Shown one piece after another: positions 1 to 7,171 of a stretch of DNA of 14,636 bases. Below the pieces are notes generated by a model that had not been told where the DNA came from, ran no database searches, and saw nothing but the letters and a program-made list of their open reading frames with translations. Position 1 is the stretch's first letter; each line of letters starts with the position of its first letter. The position numbers and the translations under genes are program-made. The stretch spans positions 58,222-72,857 of the forward strand of contig DEHT01000060.1 in the NCBI GenBank assembly GCA_002352045.1, given 5' to 3'. The stretch is from Chitinophagaceae bacterium UBA2793. GTDB lineage: Bacteria > Bacteroidota > Bacteroidia > Chitinophagales > Chitinophagaceae.

Positions 1-23
1 AACATAACCAAACTACAATAAAA

Positions 24-31
24 TAACTTTG
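24..31 (+). promoter_or_regulatory. Candidate Bacteroidota -7 box of the glycosylase gene
   Basis: TAACTTTG matches the Bacteroidota -7 consensus TAnnTTTG exactly and lies 29 bases before the ATG at 61. No clear TTG -33 element is visible in the few bases available upstream, so the call rests on one box. Confidence 0.45.
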
Positions 32-60
32 CTGCTATTGGAATTTTTAAATATTTATTT

Positions 61-753
61 ATGGCAAAAACTTTTGCGGAAAAGGTAATTACCTACAATA
101 AAAACCTGGTGCTTTCCGAAAAAATGCCTGCGGGGTTCAAGGCATTGAATCCATACCACGATAATGCAGAAACACTGGCGGTAATGCAACAATTTTATCA
201 TAAATATTATAATGATCACAATAAACGCAGGTTTATTATTGGTATTAACCCCGGCAGACATGGAGCAGCAGTTACAGGCATTCCCTTTACAGATACCAAA
301 CGATTGGAATCTGTTTGCGGCATCAAAATTCATTCAGCCCATACGCATGAAATATCATCTGTTTTTATGTACGATATGATGGAAGCTTATGGAGGCGCAA
401 AAAAATTTTATAGCGAATGCTACATCAACTCTCCTTTCCCGTTAGCCATTATTCGACAAAATAAAAATGGCCAATGGCTCAATGCAAACTATTATGATGA
501 AAACGATTTATTTGAATCGTTGAAACCTTTCATGATTCAATCTTTAAAAATTCATATTTCGATGGGTGTTTTTACCAACGAAGTTTATGTATTGGGCAAA
601 AAAAATGCAGAGTATATCAACAAATTAAACAGTCAGGAAAATTTGTTTGATAAGATAGTTGTGTTGGAACATCCACGATATATTCAGCAATATAAATCCA
701 AAGAAAAAGAATGGTACATCTGCAAATACCTTGAAGCCTTACAGCAGCACTAA
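61..753 (+). CDS. SMUG2-like uracil-DNA glycosylase family protein (DUF4918)
   Basis: A 230-residue cytosolic protein of the uracil-DNA glycosylase superfamily, expected to excise uracil or related damaged bases in base-excision repair. Motif 1 is GINPGRHGAA at residues 61-70, followed by TGIPF (72-76), which resembles the SMUG1 water-activating loop (GMNPG..G...TGVPFG). Motif 2, the minor-groove intercalation loop, appears as HPRYIQQY at 204-211 in place of the SMUG1 HPSPRNP type. This HPR-x-I-x-QY form is what I associate with the Bacteroidota SMUG2/DUF4918 branch. Length fits the family. The ATG at 61 follows an A/T-rich leader typical of Bacteroidota, without a strong Shine-Dalgarno. The gene stands alone on this strand and overlaps the stop of the convergent GSCFA gene by 4 bases. 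Superfamily is confident; substrate range is inferred. Confidence 0.85.
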   Translation: MAKTFAEKVITYNKNLVLSEKMPAGFKALNPYHDNAETLAVMQQFYHKYYNDHNKRRFIIGINPGRHGAAVTGIPFTDTKRLESVCGIKIHSAHTHEISSVFMYDMMEAYGGAKKFYSECYINSPFPLAIIRQNKNGQWLNANYYDENDLFESLKPFMIQSLKIHISMGVFTNEVYVLGKKNAEYINKLNSQENLFDKIVVLEHPRYIQQYKSKEKEWYICKYLEALQQH

Positions 754-1721
754 CTTTCAAAAAAGTTGCGCTCTTTTGAAAAATCTATATAGTCATATTG
801 AGTAGCTAAATATTCCAGCTTTTGCAGATTAACTTTTAAAAAATTTTTATGCGCTTCCGATTGTGGGTTAAAAGGTTTATGATGCATGGCAGCATTGATA
901 ATGTTTATCTCTTTCATTAATTGTTGTGAAGATTCATCAATACAGGCTTGTACAAATTTTTCCCATACATAATTGGTAGCAGCATAGTTTGGATGCACCA
1001 TATCTTCTGCAAAAAAACGATAATCTCTCAAGTCGTCGATAATGAGTTCATAAGCGGGAAAATATTGCAAGCCCTCAAACTTATCCACTAAATGATGCAC
1101 CGATTGAATGAGTGTAGCTTTACTTCGATTATTTTCCACAAAACCATCTCTTAAATGACGCACCGGGCTAATCGTGAAAATAATTTTTAATTTGGGATTA
1201 AATTTTTTTAGGCGATGAATGAGATTGTCTAGAGTAGAAATAACTTCTTCGGAAGAAAGCAGCCTTTTATTAAATTTATCGGTGGGCACTTTATGGCAAT
1301 TGGCCACTACTTTCCTTCCTTCTCTTTCATATACAAATGCTGAACCCAGGGTAAGCATTAGCCAATCGGCCGATTTTAAAAACAAATTTGCAGTAGTTTG
1401 AGATTCATTTATTTTTTGCAAAGCATCTTCTGCTGTAAGTGCCGAGAACTTAGTATGGTGTTCCCAACTTCCCCACAATTCGTTGTGATAAAATAAATCG
1501 GCCTTACGGTATTGTTTATTTTCAATATAATTAATAATGGAACTAGCAATGCTCACCGGATTAAATAAAATGCCATTGGGGTTATCAATGAGCCTGAATT
1601 TATGTGCTGCCAGCTTGCTTCCAATTTGTTCGGTAAAGCAAGATCCCGCCAAAAACAATCGGTCGCTATGTTTTAGTTTTGTTTCAAAGCCTTTGGGTAT
1701 AAATTCTAAACGAAAGTTCAT
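750..1721 (-). CDS. GSCFA-family SGNH/GDSL-type hydrolase
   Basis: A 323-residue protein of the GSCFA family (PF08885-like), a branch of SGNH esterases/acyl hydrolases named for its block I. Visible blocks are AGSCFTEQIG (25-34) with presumed nucleophile Ser27; a W-rich segment with GSWEHH (84-89); LTLGSAFVYE (123-132); NCHKVP (141-146); FTISPVRHLRDG (182-193); and block V with EDMVHPN (239-245), whose Asp240/His243 form the DxxH dyad. No signal peptide or membrane segment is evident, so it probably acts in the cytosol. The substrate is unknown for the family. It is the last gene of the rlmB operon, starting 6 bases after the stop of the HMG-CoA lyase, and its TAG stop overlaps the end of the convergent glycosylase gene. 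Catalytic residues are all present, so it should be active. Confidence 0.88.
   Translation of the reverse strand: MNFRLEFIPKGFETKLKHSDRLFLAGSCFTEQIGSKLAAHKFRLIDNPNGILFNPVSIASSIINYIENKQYRKADLFYHNELWGSWEHHTKFSALTAEDALQKINESQTTANLFLKSADWLMLTLGSAFVYEREGRKVVANCHKVPTDKFNKRLLSSEEVISTLDNLIHRLKKFNPKLKIIFTISPVRHLRDGFVENNRSKATLIQSVHHLVDKFEGLQYFPAYELIIDDLRDYRFFAEDMVHPNYAATNYVWEKFVQACIDESSQQLMKEINIINAAMHHKPFNPQSEAHKNFLKVNLQKLEYLATQYDYIDFSKERNFFES
755..781. terminator. Weak hairpin at the convergent gene ends
   Basis: Directly after the glycosylase stop, TTTCAAAA (755-762) pairs with TTTTGAAA (774-781). There is one internal A/C mismatch, two more pairs (AG/CT) and a TTGCG loop. The stem is A/T-rich and lacks a long T tract on either strand. 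It sits inside the last codons of the GSCFA gene. It could help end transcription from the + strand, but could also be chance. Confidence 0.25.
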
Positions 1722-1727
1722 GAGATG

Positions 1728-2588
1728 CTATATAAAAATTTCTGTAGCCATTGTACTGCTAATTTGCAATGCTTCTTTATTAATATTATTTAAAATGTGC
1801 AACGATTCAAAATAAGGAATCATTAATTCGGTATCCATATTGCCAACCAACTCATCTTTTGCCATTGGGCATCCGCCAATTCCTTTTAAGGCTCCATCGA
1901 ATCTATAACAACCTGCTTTTAAAGCGGCATCCGTTTTTTCTTTCCAGTTTAGTGCAGTTGAATGAAGATGCACTCCAATTTCAGTTGTTGGTAATGCCTT
2001 TATTAATGAATGTGTAATGGAATAAACCTGTTCGGCTGTTGCTACTCCAACCGTATCGGCCAAAGAAATAATTTGAATACCCATTGCAACCAATTGGTTC
2101 ACCCATTTGTAAACTATGTCTTCGTTGTACAAGTCGCCATAGGGATTGCCAAAGCCCATTGAAATATACACTACCAACTCTTTGTTATTTTTAATGCAGA
2201 GGTTATTAATTTCTGCTACCCTTTCCAACGATTGTTCAATGGAAGCGTTGGTATTTCGTTGCTGAAAAGTTTCGGAAACGGAAAAAGGAAAACCTAAATA
2301 ATGAATGGCATCAAATATCACAGCCTCTTGTGCACCACGGTAGTTGGCAACAATGGCGAGCAATTTTGTTTTGCTATCATTTAAATCAATTCTACGAATC
2401 ACCTCGGCAGTATCCGCCATTTGAGGAATGGCTTTGGGCGAAACAAAACTTCCAAAATCGAGCGTATGGAATCCAACTTTTAAAAGTTGATTAATATAAG
2501 CAACCTTTTTATCTGTTGAAATTAAATGTGGCCAACCCTGCATGGCATCTCGTGGACATTCAACGAGTTTGAAGTTTTGATTTTCCAT
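1728..2588 (-). CDS. Hydroxymethylglutaryl-CoA lyase
   Basis: A 286-residue TIM-barrel enzyme of the HMGL-like/DRE-TIM metallolyase family, expected to split HMG-CoA into acetyl-CoA and acetoacetate in leucine breakdown. Landmarks: ECPRDAMQG (10-18) with Arg13/Asp14 matching the catalytic Arg-Asp of known HMG-CoA lyases; SFVSPK (47-52); SMGFGNPYGD (143-152); LADTVGVA (176-183); the metal-binding H-x-H at His207/His209; and the signature loop GGCPMAKDE with catalytic Cys240, followed by Asn250 in GNMDTE. The residue after His209 is Ser where mammalian enzymes have Asp (HCHDT versus HLHST here). I recall this Ser form in other Bacteroidota homologues. Length is slightly short of the usual ~300 because no targeting peptide is needed. 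The gene is second in the rlmB operon, 7 bases after rlmB and 6 before the GSCFA gene. I use no gene symbol because bacterial naming varies. Confidence 0.9.
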   Translation of the reverse strand: MENQNFKLVECPRDAMQGWPHLISTDKKVAYINQLLKVGFHTLDFGSFVSPKAIPQMADTAEVIRRIDLNDSKTKLLAIVANYRGAQEAVIFDAIHYLGFPFSVSETFQQRNTNASIEQSLERVAEINNLCIKNNKELVVYISMGFGNPYGDLYNEDIVYKWVNQLVAMGIQIISLADTVGVATAEQVYSITHSLIKALPTTEIGVHLHSTALNWKEKTDAALKAGCYRFDGALKGIGGCPMAKDELVGNMDTELMIPYFESLHILNNINKEALQISSTMATEIFI

Positions 2589-2595
2589 AAATAAA

Positions 2596-3363
2596 TTAAT
2601 TCATTCTTTGACGAGCAACTTCATACAAAATAATTCCGGTGGCAACGCTCACATTCAAACTTTCAAAATTACCAGGCATAGGAATTTTAAACTGTTCATC
2701 ACAAATTTTCATCAATGCAGGATAAATACCTTTTTCTTCACCACCCATTACAATGGCGCAGGGCTCAGTAAAGTTGCATTCAAACAAATTAGTGTTGGCC
2801 TTCATCTCACTGGCATAAACTTTTATCCCATTGAGGTGCAAGTCGTCCACCGCTTTCATTAAGCTTTGAACCCTGCAAACGGCTAATTGCTCCAAAGCTC
2901 CTGCAGAAGTAAGAATGGCGTCTTCATTTAAAGCGCCCACGCCTTTGTCGGGAATAATGATGGCCTGCACACCCATAGCATAGGCACTTCGGGCTATACC
3001 GCCAATATTTCTAATGTCGGTAATTCCATCAAGTATCAAAAACAAAGGAGTTTCGCCACTTTCCACAACAAAAGAAATAACATCCTGCAAATCCTGATAC
3101 TGTATTTTAGAAATTTGAGCTATTACACCCTCGTGGTTGAATACATTAAAATTGTTCAGCTTTTCAACCGGCACTTTGTTTATCGGCACAGCAAATTGGG
3201 TAGCTAATTTTTTGATACTGTCAATGGCTTCACCATGTACGGTAGATTGCATATAAATACGTTCCAATTGTTTGCCTTCTTCCAACGCCTTGATTACAGC
3301 CACACGGCCTACAATTAAAGTATTTTTTTTGGGCCGGCTATGCTGATGCCTGAATTTTTTCAT
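2596..3363 (-). CDS. rlmB: 23S rRNA (guanosine(2251)-2'-O)-methyltransferase RlmB (SpoU/TrmH family)
   Basis: A 255-residue SPOUT methyltransferase that transfers a methyl group from SAM to a ribose 2'-OH in 23S rRNA. Residues 15-88 form the N-terminal L30e-like substrate-binding domain, with IVGRVAVIKAL and an NHEGVIA segment (76-82). The catalytic domain shows SPOUT motif 1 (LDGITDIRNIGGIARSA, 111-127, with Asn119 and Arg125), motif 2 (MGGEEKGI, 206-213) and motif 3 (IPMPGNFESLNVSVA, 227-241), which together form the trefoil knot that binds SAM. A basic N-terminal tail (MKKFRHQHSRPKK) precedes the domain. The ATG at 3363 is chosen because the conserved domain begins about 15 residues in and a promoter box lies just upstream. 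It heads the operon with HMG-CoA lyase and the GSCFA protein. The exact target nucleotide is inferred from the RlmB-type domain layout; a TrmH-like tRNA target cannot be fully excluded. Confidence 0.9.
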   Translation of the reverse strand: MKKFRHQHSRPKKNTLIVGRVAVIKALEEGKQLERIYMQSTVHGEAIDSIKKLATQFAVPINKVPVEKLNNFNVFNHEGVIAQISKIQYQDLQDVISFVVESGETPLFLILDGITDIRNIGGIARSAYAMGVQAIIIPDKGVGALNEDAILTSAGALEQLAVCRVQSLMKAVDDLHLNGIKVYASEMKANTNLFECNFTEPCAIVMGGEEKGIYPALMKICDEQFKIPMPGNFESLNVSVATGIILYEVARQRMN

Positions 3364-3367
3364 GCCA

Positions 3368-3375
3368 CAAAATTA
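3368..3375 (-). promoter_or_regulatory. Candidate -7 box of the rlmB operon, close to the start codon
   Basis: Read on the minus strand, TAATTTTG fits TAnnTTTG exactly and ends 4 bases before the rlmB ATG. Transcription would then begin at or next to the start codon, giving a leaderless or nearly leaderless mRNA. No well-spaced TTG -33 element is visible upstream, so the box may be fortuitous. Confidence 0.4.
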
Positions 3376-3400
3376 ATTTGTTCTTACTACTTTCTTCTTT

Positions 3401-3430
3401 AAAAAAAACAAGGCCGCAAAATTGCGGCCC
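3401..3430 (-). terminator. Intrinsic terminator of metK
   Basis: On the minus strand, 21 bases after the metK stop, GGCCGCA (3429-3423) pairs with TGCGGCC (3418-3412) around a four-base ATTT loop. A T-rich run TTG-TTTTTTTT (3411-3401) follows. A G/C-rich stem plus T tract is the classical rho-independent layout. Confidence 0.9.
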
Positions 3431-3450
3431 TGCATATATTTTTTCGGTAA

Positions 3451-4710
3451 TTATTTTAAGCCGAATTCTTTTTTAACGTCTTTAACAGCATCTAATTTTT
3501 CCCAGGTAAACAATTCAACTTTCTTTTTAATTGATTTTCCATCGGGAGAAGTAAATACTTTTTCAACTGTTTCGCTTTTGCGGCCCATGTGCCCGTAGGC
3601 AGCGGTTTCGCTGTACATAGGATTGCGTAATTTTAAGCGTTGTTCAATAAAGTATGGACGCATATCAAAAGCTTTCATCTTCATTATTTTTTCGGCAATT
3701 TGTCCGTCGCTTAATGCAACCTTAGCAGTACCGTAAGTATTTACGTTGATGCTGGTAGGTTGTGCCACACCGATAGCATAAGAAACTTGTACCAACACTT
3801 CGCTGCAAAGGTCTGCTGCTACAAGGTTTTTAGCAATATGACGGGTAGCATAAGCAGCAGAGCGGTCAACCTTGCTGGGATCTTTACCACTGAAAGCGCC
3901 ACCACCGTGAGCGCCTTTACCACCATAAGTATCTACAATAATTTTACGGCCGGTTAATCCGGTATCGCCATGCGGGCCACCAATTACAAATTTGCCGGTA
4001 GGGTTAATGTGATATTTTATTTTATTATTGAAAAGATGGGCATATTTTGGATATTTTGCTTTCACTCTTGGTATTAAAATATTGATGATATCTTTTTTAA
4101 TTTTAGCCAACATGGCTTCATCTTTACCAAAATCGTCGTGCTGGGTAGAAACTACAATGGCATCAATACGAACCGGTTGATTGTTATCGTCGTATTCTAA
4201 AGTAACCTGGCTCTTCGCATCGGGGCGCAAGTACTTAATTTGCTTGTTTTCTCTTCTTAAAGCGGCTAATTCTTCCAACAACTTATGAGCAAGATTTAAA
4301 GCCAAAGGCATATAATCTTCTGTTTCGTTGGTAGCATAACCAAACATCATACCCTGATCGCCTGCACCTTGTTCTTCTTTCTTTTTTCTATCAACACCCT
4401 GGTTAATATCACCACTCTGCTCATGAATAGCAGAAAGGATACCACAGGAGTTGGCTTCAAACATATATTCGCTTTTGGTATATCCTATTTTACGAATTAC
4501 AGCACGGGTAATTTCCTGTACATCTAAATAAGCTTTGCTTTTTACTTCGCCTGCTAACACTACCTGGCCGGTAGTTACCAAGGTTTCGCATGCTACTTTA
4601 CTGGTTGGGTCAAAGGCTAAAAAGTTATCAATTAACGCATCGCTGATTTGGTCAGCAACTTTATCAGGATGTCCTTCACTAACGGATTCTGATGTAAATA
4701 AATAAGGCAT
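3451..4710 (-). CDS. metK: S-adenosylmethionine synthetase (methionine adenosyltransferase)
   Basis: A 419-residue cytosolic enzyme that makes SAM from methionine and ATP. Landmarks: FTSESVSEGHPDKVADQ (5-21) with the ATP-site His14; hexapeptide GAGDQG (115-120) in the methionine site; a central NPTGKFVIGGPHGDTGLTGRK segment (236-256); and the P-loop-like GGGAFSGKDPSKVDRSAAY (269-287). The family is usually about 380-400 residues, and the extra length is within the Bacteroidota range. I place the start at 4710 because MPYLFTSESVSEGHPDK is where MetK homologues begin. The open frame reaches to 4818, but those 36 extra residues have no counterpart, would cross the terminator hairpin and would enter the DUF4270 gene. 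It has its own promoter and terminator, so it is probably a single-gene transcript. Confidence 0.97.
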   Translation of the reverse strand: MPYLFTSESVSEGHPDKVADQISDALIDNFLAFDPTSKVACETLVTTGQVVLAGEVKSKAYLDVQEITRAVIRKIGYTKSEYMFEANSCGILSAIHEQSGDINQGVDRKKKEEQGAGDQGMMFGYATNETEDYMPLALNLAHKLLEELAALRRENKQIKYLRPDAKSQVTLEYDDNNQPVRIDAIVVSTQHDDFGKDEAMLAKIKKDIINILIPRVKAKYPKYAHLFNNKIKYHINPTGKFVIGGPHGDTGLTGRKIIVDTYGGKGAHGGGAFSGKDPSKVDRSAAYATRHIAKNLVAADLCSEVLVQVSYAIGVAQPTSINVNTYGTAKVALSDGQIAEKIMKMKAFDMRPYFIEQRLKLRNPMYSETAAYGHMGRKSETVEKVFTSPDGKSIKKKVELFTWEKLDAVKDVKKEFGLK

Positions 4711-4729
4711 AAATATATTTTTGAGTTTG

Positions 4730-4761
4730 CAAATATAAGGGCTGTTGTATAAACGAACAAA
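4730..4761 (-). promoter_or_regulatory. Bacteroidota-type promoter of metK
   Basis: On the minus strand, TTTG (4761-4758) is followed after 20 bases by TATATTTG (4737-4730), an exact TAnnTTTG box. This matches the Bacteroidota TTTG-N~19-TAnnTTTG arrangement. Transcription would start near 4725, leaving about 15 bases before the metK ATG at 4710. The TTTG element is part of the upstream terminator stem. Confidence 0.75.
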
Positions 4762-4791
4762 GTCCTTTTGAGTAATGCAAAAGGACTTTGT
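4757..4791 (-). terminator. Perfect 14-bp hairpin terminating the DUF4270 gene
   Basis: The arms 4757-4770 (ACAAAGTCCTTTTG) and 4778-4791 (CAAAAGGACTTTGT) are perfect inverted repeats around a 7-base loop. The hairpin starts 11 bases after the DUF4270 stop. On the minus strand it is followed by a modest T-rich stretch (TCGTTTATA) rather than a long T tract. A terminator is the simplest reading. A protein-binding operator for metK is possible because the metK -33 element lies within it. Confidence 0.7.
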
Positions 4792-4802
4792 GAATATGTG
4801 TA

Positions 4803-6287
4803 TTAAATTTTTGACCAAATAACTACCATCCGCATTCGCAGTTTTCTATCAGGATAAGCTCCACTCTTAATTCTTATTCGGCCATGCCCTAATGGGTTAT
4901 TGTAGCCAATGGCCGATGAATTTGGTATTTGAGGATAGGAGAAATTGTATGCCGGGAATAAGCGGAAATTGTAATTGGGTGAGCTGTTTCCTTTAATTAC
5001 TTTACGTTGTACATGCCTTGTAATATTTAAGGTATAATAAACCACTTTTTGACCAATTTCATTTGTTCTATATCGGGGGAATCCTCCAAAGTAGGCAAAC
5101 TCAACGGAGCCCGGATAGTATGAAAGTCCGGCAATTTTGTAATCGGGGTCGTAGTCAATATTTGGATTAAGGTCGTGGTAAAGAGGCTTCCATTTATTGG
5201 TGCCGGTATCTTTTAAATCGAGATACATATAGGTAGGCGGCGAAAAGATACTATCGTCTAAACCACCTGCAAAATCGGGGTCTTGTTCAAAATAAATTTC
5301 GGCCCGGTGCACAATACGATTCGATAGTGTGTCCAAAGCTGGTATTCGCAAATTGGCATAAGTGCCCGGCCCGGCTACCAAAAATATATTATTGGGTGAA
5401 GGAGAAGTTACGGCACTTGAATAGTTTTTGTGAATATAGTTTGAAGAAGATGATGGGAAAATAGAACCGAATGTATTGTTATTTACATACAGATAAGTAG
5501 AAGTAGTATCCAAATTACCATTTGCTTTTAGCTTACGCCTGTAATGCAGTTCCATCCTGGTTTTAGTATCGGTAAGGCTGATATACATTAAAGCATTACC
5601 ATTAGTAGCTTTAACTGCAAAGCCGTGAAATTTACTTCGATATAAAGAGTCGGACTTGTATGGAATAGTATCGCCATTAAAAAAGTTTTGTGCAAAACTT
5701 TGATCTAATCTAATTCTAATTTGATTCACCATTGAATCATTACGGGTTTTTATAGTATCCTTTAGTTTTCTAATGTCAACCGTTGCACTGCCAATCATCG
5801 GCCCTAAATTAGCAGGTTCGTAATCAATTTTATGATAGTGATAGGCAGAGTCGGAAAAAGTGCGATCATCTATTGAATAAACCTGTAGTTGTTGCGTAGT
5901 CATTGAATCGCCCCAAAAACCAACATAGCTAAGACATAAAAAGGCCGAGTCTAAAGTTGGCAGAATAGTATCGCCTACATTTCCGTAGTAAAAAGGGAAG
6001 AAACCGGGCTTTATTTGGAAAAACATATTGGCGGTAGTACTGCCAATTAATTCATCTCCATTTATTACACCCAGTACATTATTAACAGAGCGGTCTATTT
6101 TAAAAGAATCGTTGAAGATGCCCTGGGAAGTTTCAATGTCAAATGTATCGGAGAAGGTATAAACATTGTCAACTGCAGGTATTAAATCGCTTCCAAGTTT
6201 GGTGGTATCTAATTTGGTACAACTCCAGTTAACAATTATAAGAAATACATATCCTATAAGAGCAGCAGGTAAAAGTTTTTTAAGCAC
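4803..6287 (-). CDS. DUF4270 family putative outer-membrane lipoprotein
   Basis: A 494-residue exported protein. The N-terminus has Lys3/Lys4, a hydrophobic stretch at about residues 5-20, then NWSC with Cys23, probably the lipidated residue, although the lipobox is a poor match (Asn at -3 instead of Leu/Val/Ile). The mature start, CTKLDTTKLGSDLIPAVDN (23-41), carries the GSDLIP signature I associate with DUF4270. The rest is beta-rich, aromatic-rich and without membrane helices, fitting a surface or periplasmic lipoprotein. It ends in an RRMRMVVIWSK-like basic/aromatic tail. Its function is unknown. It lies 24 bases after the truncated glycogen-synthase homologue, a pairing I recall in many Bacteroidota, and is the last gene before the hairpin at 4757-4791. 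Confidence 0.82.
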   Translation of the reverse strand: MLKKLLPAALIGYVFLIIVNWSCTKLDTTKLGSDLIPAVDNVYTFSDTFDIETSQGIFNDSFKIDRSVNNVLGVINGDELIGSTTANMFFQIKPGFFPFYYGNVGDTILPTLDSAFLCLSYVGFWGDSMTTQQLQVYSIDDRTFSDSAYHYHKIDYEPANLGPMIGSATVDIRKLKDTIKTRNDSMVNQIRIRLDQSFAQNFFNGDTIPYKSDSLYRSKFHGFAVKATNGNALMYISLTDTKTRMELHYRRKLKANGNLDTTSTYLYVNNNTFGSIFPSSSSNYIHKNYSSAVTSPSPNNIFLVAGPGTYANLRIPALDTLSNRIVHRAEIYFEQDPDFAGGLDDSIFSPPTYMYLDLKDTGTNKWKPLYHDLNPNIDYDPDYKIAGLSYYPGSVEFAYFGGFPRYRTNEIGQKVVYYTLNITRHVQRKVIKGNSSPNYNFRLFPAYNFSYPQIPNSSAIGYNNPLGHGRIRIKSGAYPDRKLRMRMVVIWSKI

Positions 6288-6311
6288 AAATAAATTTTTT
6301 AGCAGAATTAT

Positions 6312-7124
6312 CTATTGGGCAAGGTCGGTATATAATTGTAAATAGTCTGTTAAATCAGATTCAGCATCAAACTTCAACACTTTCTTTCCCTTCACTTTAC
6401 TGAACTCATCTACTAATTTCTTATCAATTTTTTCGGCACCAAAGCTAATAGCATCAGCATAAGTGGCACCACCTCTAAACATGGCCGTATTGTTATTGTC
6501 TTTATATACTTCCTGTTCTTTTTTGGTTACGCTTTCGCTAATCATCATTAGCTTAGGAAAGTCGGTGCCCATTTTTTCTTTAAAAGTATTTTCTCCAATG
6601 CTGAAAACAACTTTGCAATGGCTAAACACCGGTTCTTTTTTATATACGGTTTTTAAATACATAGGAATGAGCCCGGTCATCCAACCGCTGCAATGAATAA
6701 TATCTGGCGGCCATCCGAATTTTTTTACGGTTTCCAAAGCTCCTTTACAAAACAATACTGTTCTTAAGCCGTTATCATCAAACCATTTGTTGTCGTCGTC
6801 GGTAAAAATTGATTTGCGTTTAAAAAAATCTTCATTATCTAAAAAGTAAACCTGCAACCTTGCGTTGGGTAATGAAGCTACTTTAATTACCAAAGGATAA
6901 TCATCATTATCTATGGTTACATTAATGCCGGATAATCGAACCACTTCATGCAATTTATGCCTGCGTTCGTTTATTACACCAAATTTTGGCATTATGCATC
7001 TTACCTCCATATTGTTATCGTTGGAAAGAACGGCAAGCTTATTGATTGTTTCTGCAAACTCTGTCAATTCAAGGTAGGGCGACATTTCATTTGCGATGAA
7101 TAAAATCCTTTTCTTTGTAGACAT
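6312..7124 (-). CDS. Glycogen/starch synthase homologue containing only the N-terminal GT5 domain
   Basis: A 270-residue cytosolic protein matching only the N-terminal Rossmann half (starch synthase catalytic domain, PF08323 type) of GT5 glycogen synthases, which are normally about 480 residues or longer. The start KKRILFIANEMSPY (4-17) aligns with the GT5 beginning, but the ADP-glucose-binding KTGGL motif is replaced by YLELTEF (17-23). PPDIIHCSGWMTGLIPMYLK (139-158) corresponds to the GT5 PDxxHxHDWxxGLxPxYL segment, again without the usual charged residues. The C-terminal GT-B donor-binding domain is absent. The frame is intact, so this looks like a stable short family rather than a broken gene. 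Without the motif and second domain it is unlikely to be a glucosyltransferase. It heads the operon with the DUF4270 gene and is divergent from panC. Family membership is good; function is unknown. Confidence 0.8.
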   Translation of the reverse strand: MSTKKRILFIANEMSPYLELTEFAETINKLAVLSNDNNMEVRCIMPKFGVINERRHKLHEVVRLSGINVTIDNDDYPLVIKVASLPNARLQVYFLDNEDFFKRKSIFTDDDNKWFDDNGLRTVLFCKGALETVKKFGWPPDIIHCSGWMTGLIPMYLKTVYKKEPVFSHCKVVFSIGENTFKEKMGTDFPKLMMISESVTKKEQEVYKDNNNTAMFRGGATYADAISFGAEKIDKKLVDEFSKVKGKKVLKFDAESDLTDYLQLYTDLAQ

Positions 7125-7163
7125 TTTTTCTATTTAGATACTCAATTCCGCTAAAACGGTGTG

Positions 7164-7171
7164 CAAAAGTA
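7164..7171 (-). promoter_or_regulatory. Candidate -7 box of the GT5-like/DUF4270 operon
   Basis: On the minus strand, TACTTTTG matches TAnnTTTG and lies 39 bases before the ATG at 7124. A TTG occurs 23 bases upstream, slightly too far for the usual spacing. It lies in the 104-base gap between the divergent GT5-like and panC genes. I see no exact TAnnTTTG box for panC there; TACGTTTT at 7170-7177 on the + strand misses by one base. Confidence 0.5.

Noticed and set aside
4711..4818. N-terminal extension of MetK by 36 residues
   Set aside because: It has no counterpart in MetK, spans the terminator hairpin and promoter, and overlaps the DUF4270 gene end. The conserved start is at 4710.
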